A stretch of DNA of 64,000 bases from Roseibium aggregatum IAM 12614. GTDB taxonomy: Bacteria; Pseudomonadota; Alphaproteobacteria; Rhizobiales; Stappiaceae. The DNA is taken from assembly GCF_000168975.1 (NCBI RefSeq), contig NZ_AAUW01000023.1, positions 58,770 to 122,769 of the forward strand, read 5' to 3'. This document shows positions 62,012 to 64,000 of this stretch, piece by piece. Position 1 is the stretch's first letter. Every line of letters starts with the position of its first letter. The notes beneath the pieces were generated by a model that saw nothing but the letters and a program-made list of their open reading frames with translations, made no database searches and was not told the origin of the DNA. The position numbers were made by a program, and so were the translations under genes.

Positions 62012-62518
62012 ATAGCTCTGGAACAACCGAACGCCGTCTGGGTCGGCAAGGTTGTGCAGCCGGTGTGCTGCGTGGCGGGCGAAGCGCAGCGTCACGGACT
62101 TTCGGGTGGCTGCCGCCAATTTGTGTTCCGGCGCTTTCCGCAGGATCTCCGCTCCATACCCGTCGGACACAATCAGCCCGGCTTCTTCGGGAAAGATCTC
62201 CAGTGGAACATCCGGATGGGTCGCGAAATAAAGACGGTCGCAATGAAGGCGGTAGTCCGGCCACTTGGTATCGGCCCGGAAATCGGCAATCGAGGATTTG
62301 ACCTCGACAATCCAGAGCTCGTGTTTCGGCCCAAGCGCCAGAAGATCGGCCCGACGGGCGGAGGCAAGGGTGACTTCCGGCAGGCAGGCGAAATCGAGCT
62401 GCCGCAAAAGACGCGCTGCACCGCGCCAGACCTTCAGCGCGGTTTCCGACTGGCGTCCGTCCGAGAGCGGGTCTTCCAGCTGTATCCGCCCCGCAAGTGG
62501 CTGATAATCGGGTTCCAT
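62009..62518 (-). CDS. mmcB: MmcB family DNA repair protein
   Basis: 169 aa, restriction-endonuclease-like fold. The nuclease-type core reads RADLLALGPKHELWIVEVKSSIADFRADTKWPDY, with Asp and the Glu-x-Lys of EVK as expected metal-site residues. MmcB is SOS-induced and needed for mitomycin C resistance in Caulobacter. A LexA box lies 10-24 bp upstream of the ATG at 62518, which rules out the longer frame to 62572. The stop TAG (62009-62011) comes from the terminal repeat of the neighbouring IS, so the native C-terminus has been replaced or trimmed; the conserved core is intact. Confidence 0.85.
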   Translation of the reverse strand: MEPDYQPLAGRIQLEDPLSDGRQSETALKVWRGAARLLRQLDFACLPEVTLASARRADLLALGPKHELWIVEVKSSIADFRADTKWPDYRLHCDRLYFATHPDVPLEIFPEEAGLIVSDGYGAEILRKAPEHKLAAATRKSVTLRFARHAAHRLHNLADPDGVRLFQSY

Positions 62519-62527
62519 ACGAATTTT

Positions 62528-62542
62528 GTTCCACATTTGTTC
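62528..62542. promoter_or_regulatory. LexA (SOS) box
   Basis: GTTC-CACATTT-GTTC matches the alphaproteobacterial SOS box GTTC-N7-GTTC exactly, just upstream of mmcB. It indicates LexA repression and induction by DNA damage. Confidence 0.85.
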
Positions 62543-62653
62543 GTTTTTTGCAAGTTTCGCTGCCAGCCTCATTGACCTTTCCTGCCAACATGCGCGATCT
62601 TTCCGCGCATTGGATTTTCCGGACAGATCCTGTCACTCTGGGAGGGGGAGCGG

Positions 62654-63136
62654 TTGAACGGTTTCAAACGAAGTGCCTTTTTCGGCATTGCATTGGCAAT
62701 TGCCTGCGGGCCAGCGCTGGCAGGCAAGGGCGACCTGATGTTCAAGGTGCCGAAATCCGCGCCCCTGATGCAGGGCCGCGCACTGGATCTGCGGTTCGCA
62801 GATTTCGCACAAGGCATCTGGGTTCGCGAGTTGCAGGACTGCCCGGCACCGAGGATCGATCGAAGCCCGCCGGGCTCGACGCTTGCCATTTACCGCGGCC
62901 TTCTGGAAACCCCGGGCCGCATCTGCCAGGTCTATGGTGCCGAGAAGAGCGGCAAGATGACCCAGCGCGCAGCCATCAATTGCCTGCTGACGGACGGCGG
63001 AGAGGCGATCGAACTGGTCACGGTGCAGCCAAGGGGCGCGGAAGGACTGATCGTCCAGGAAGGCGAAAAACCGCCCGTCCATTTCCGCTTCTGCGAAAAG
63101 ATCGTCCCGATCCTGCAATCGTCGAACAGCAATTGA
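62654..63136 (+). CDS. Small secreted protein of unknown function
   Basis: 160 aa with a signal peptide (FKRSAFFGIALAIACGPALA) and a mature chain with four cysteines (ELQDCPAP, GRICQVYG, AINCLLTD, FRFCEKIV), suggesting two disulfides in the periplasm. Start is a TTG preceded by GGGGAG; no ATG fits. I do not recognise the family. Transcribed away from mmcB. Confidence 0.65.
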   Translation: MNGFKRSAFFGIALAIACGPALAGKGDLMFKVPKSAPLMQGRALDLRFADFAQGIWVRELQDCPAPRIDRSPPGSTLAIYRGLLETPGRICQVYGAEKSGKMTQRAAINCLLTDGGEAIELVTVQPRGAEGLIVQEGEKPPVHFRFCEKIVPILQSSNSN

Positions 63137-63183
63137 TGCTCTTTTGCTGCCTGGTTTGGAAACCGGGAGCCCTGAGTACGACA

Positions 63184-63227
63184 CCCTCATCCTGAGGAGG
63201 CCGTCAGGCCGTCTCGAAGCAACCATG
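63184..63227 (-). repeat. Family 1 palindromic repeat
   Basis: CCCTCATCCTGAGGAGG ... CCGTCTCGAAGCAACCATG, with an internal GGCC-TCA-GGCC type stem. Same family as 21-65, 92-128 and 27189-27230. It lies just before the right edge of the IS110-type transposase gene. Confidence 0.8.
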
Positions 63228-63230
63228 TTT

Positions 63231-64000
63231 TTAGGTGCTCATCGGCTGCCATTCCCTATTGTCCCTGACCATTGCGTTGAGGATGGTCAGGAGTTTCCTG
63301 GAGCAGGCGATGATTGCCTGTTTCTTGCCTGTTCCACCTTTGATGAGGCGTTCGTAGAAGGTTTTGATGATGGGGTTGTGGCGTGCCGCTGACAGGCTTG
63401 CCATGAAGAGCATCCTGCGCACCTTGGCCCTGCCGCCGGCGATCCTGCGTTGCCCCCGCATCATGCCACTGTCTCTGGCGAAGGGCGCGACGCCAACCAG
63501 GGCAGCAATGGCCCGCCGCGAGACCTGCCCCAGTTCGGGCAGGAACGCCAGGAGGCTGACGGCGGCGACCGGCCCGATGCCCGGAACGGCCCTGAGCTGG
63601 TCATAGCGCTGGCTCAACTCGGCCTTTTCGCGAATGCAGCTCTGGATCATGCGGTCCAATTCCGCAAGCTTGGCCTCTATCGTCTCCAGTATATCCCGGT
63701 GCATGCGCTCCAGATCAGCATCGTCATTGAGGCCGAGCTGATTGCGCAGCCGGGTCTTCTCGGCAACAAAGCTGTCCCGAGCAGAGGCATAGCGCGCAAG
63801 CTTCGCCTCGACGTCGCCCGGACGAGGAGCCGACGGCGGATCAAACACCTGCGCATAGTGGGCCAGAACGGCTGCATCCAGCCGGTCGGTCTTGGCCAAC
63901 CGACTACCGGCCTTGGCAAAGTCCCGGGGGCGGGCCGGATTGACACACAAACATGGTATCCCTGCTGCTGCAGCGCCTGCACCGCCTTGCGTTCATAGCC
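63231..64000 (-). pseudogene. IS110-family transposase, frameshifted and cut by the window edge
   Basis: The main frame (63231-63950) encodes the middle and C-terminal parts of an IS110/IS116/IS902 transposase: RLAKTDRLDAAVLAHYAQ of the RuvC-like domain, then VPGIGPVAAVSLLAFLPELG and ARDSGMMRGQRRIAGGRAKVRRMLFMA of the C-terminal domain. The expected upstream residues (GYHVCV) lie in a different frame. One missing base near 63940-63945 (GTGTGTC where GTGTGGTC would restore the reading) explains this. The N-terminus runs beyond the window, so the element's ends could not be seen. Confidence 0.85.

Overview
The window is GC-rich, densely coded chromosomal DNA from an alphaproteobacterium. The best guess is a marine member of the Stappiaceae (Roseibium/Labrenzia type). 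This rests on protein flavour, an alphaproteobacterial LexA box (GTTC-N7-GTTC), RutR-like boxes beside preTA, and MmcB; no rRNA was available to confirm it. No tRNA, rRNA, CRISPR array or prophage was seen.

Region by region: 0.4-11.8 kb is a sugar regulon on the minus strand. It holds a binding protein, two permeases, a UgpC-type ATPase, two sugar-phosphate isomerase-like proteins, a Gfo/Idh/MocA oxidoreductase, an aldo/keto reductase and a GH43 beta-xylosidase. A divergent LacI regulator faces two identical 14-bp operators. 12.2-15.9 kb holds a periplasmic binding protein followed by a membrane GGDEF-EAL protein. 16.1-18.9 kb holds a ferredoxin-type reductase and a cytochrome b561/ethylbenzene-dehydrogenase-haem fusion. 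19.6-27.1 kb is a complete A/V-type rotary ATPase operon (B-D-I-K-E-DUF2764-A), unusual for this class, with a Na+-type ligand set in the K ring subunit.

27.5-35.5 kb: a nitroreductase-fold protein carrying the iodotyrosine deiodinase substrate triad; an NMT1-like binding protein behind a near-perfect RutR box; a second GGDEF-EAL protein; and preT-preA (reductive pyrimidine catabolism) behind a second RutR-like box. 36.0-44.5 kb is a catabolic cluster of unknown substrate: creatininase-fold hydrolase, LysR, NMT1-type ABC transporter, cytosine-deaminase-like amidohydrolase, FAD oxidase, flavodoxin-fold reductase and RidA.

44.7-55.5 kb: xylFHG-xylB-xylA for xylose uptake and isomerisation, divergent from a ROK regulator that overlaps a di-haem oxidoreductase and an FG-GAP protein. 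With the GH43 regulon this suggests growth on xylan or xylo-oligosaccharides. 55.6-60.4 kb: GlxA-type regulator, MFS transporter and an autotransporter. 60.6-64 kb: a decayed IS701-family element inserted at the 3' end of SOS-regulated mmcB, a small secreted protein and a frameshifted IS110-family transposase. A composite palindromic repeat occurs at 0-0.35 kb and 27.2-27.5 kb, with one module also at 63.2 kb.
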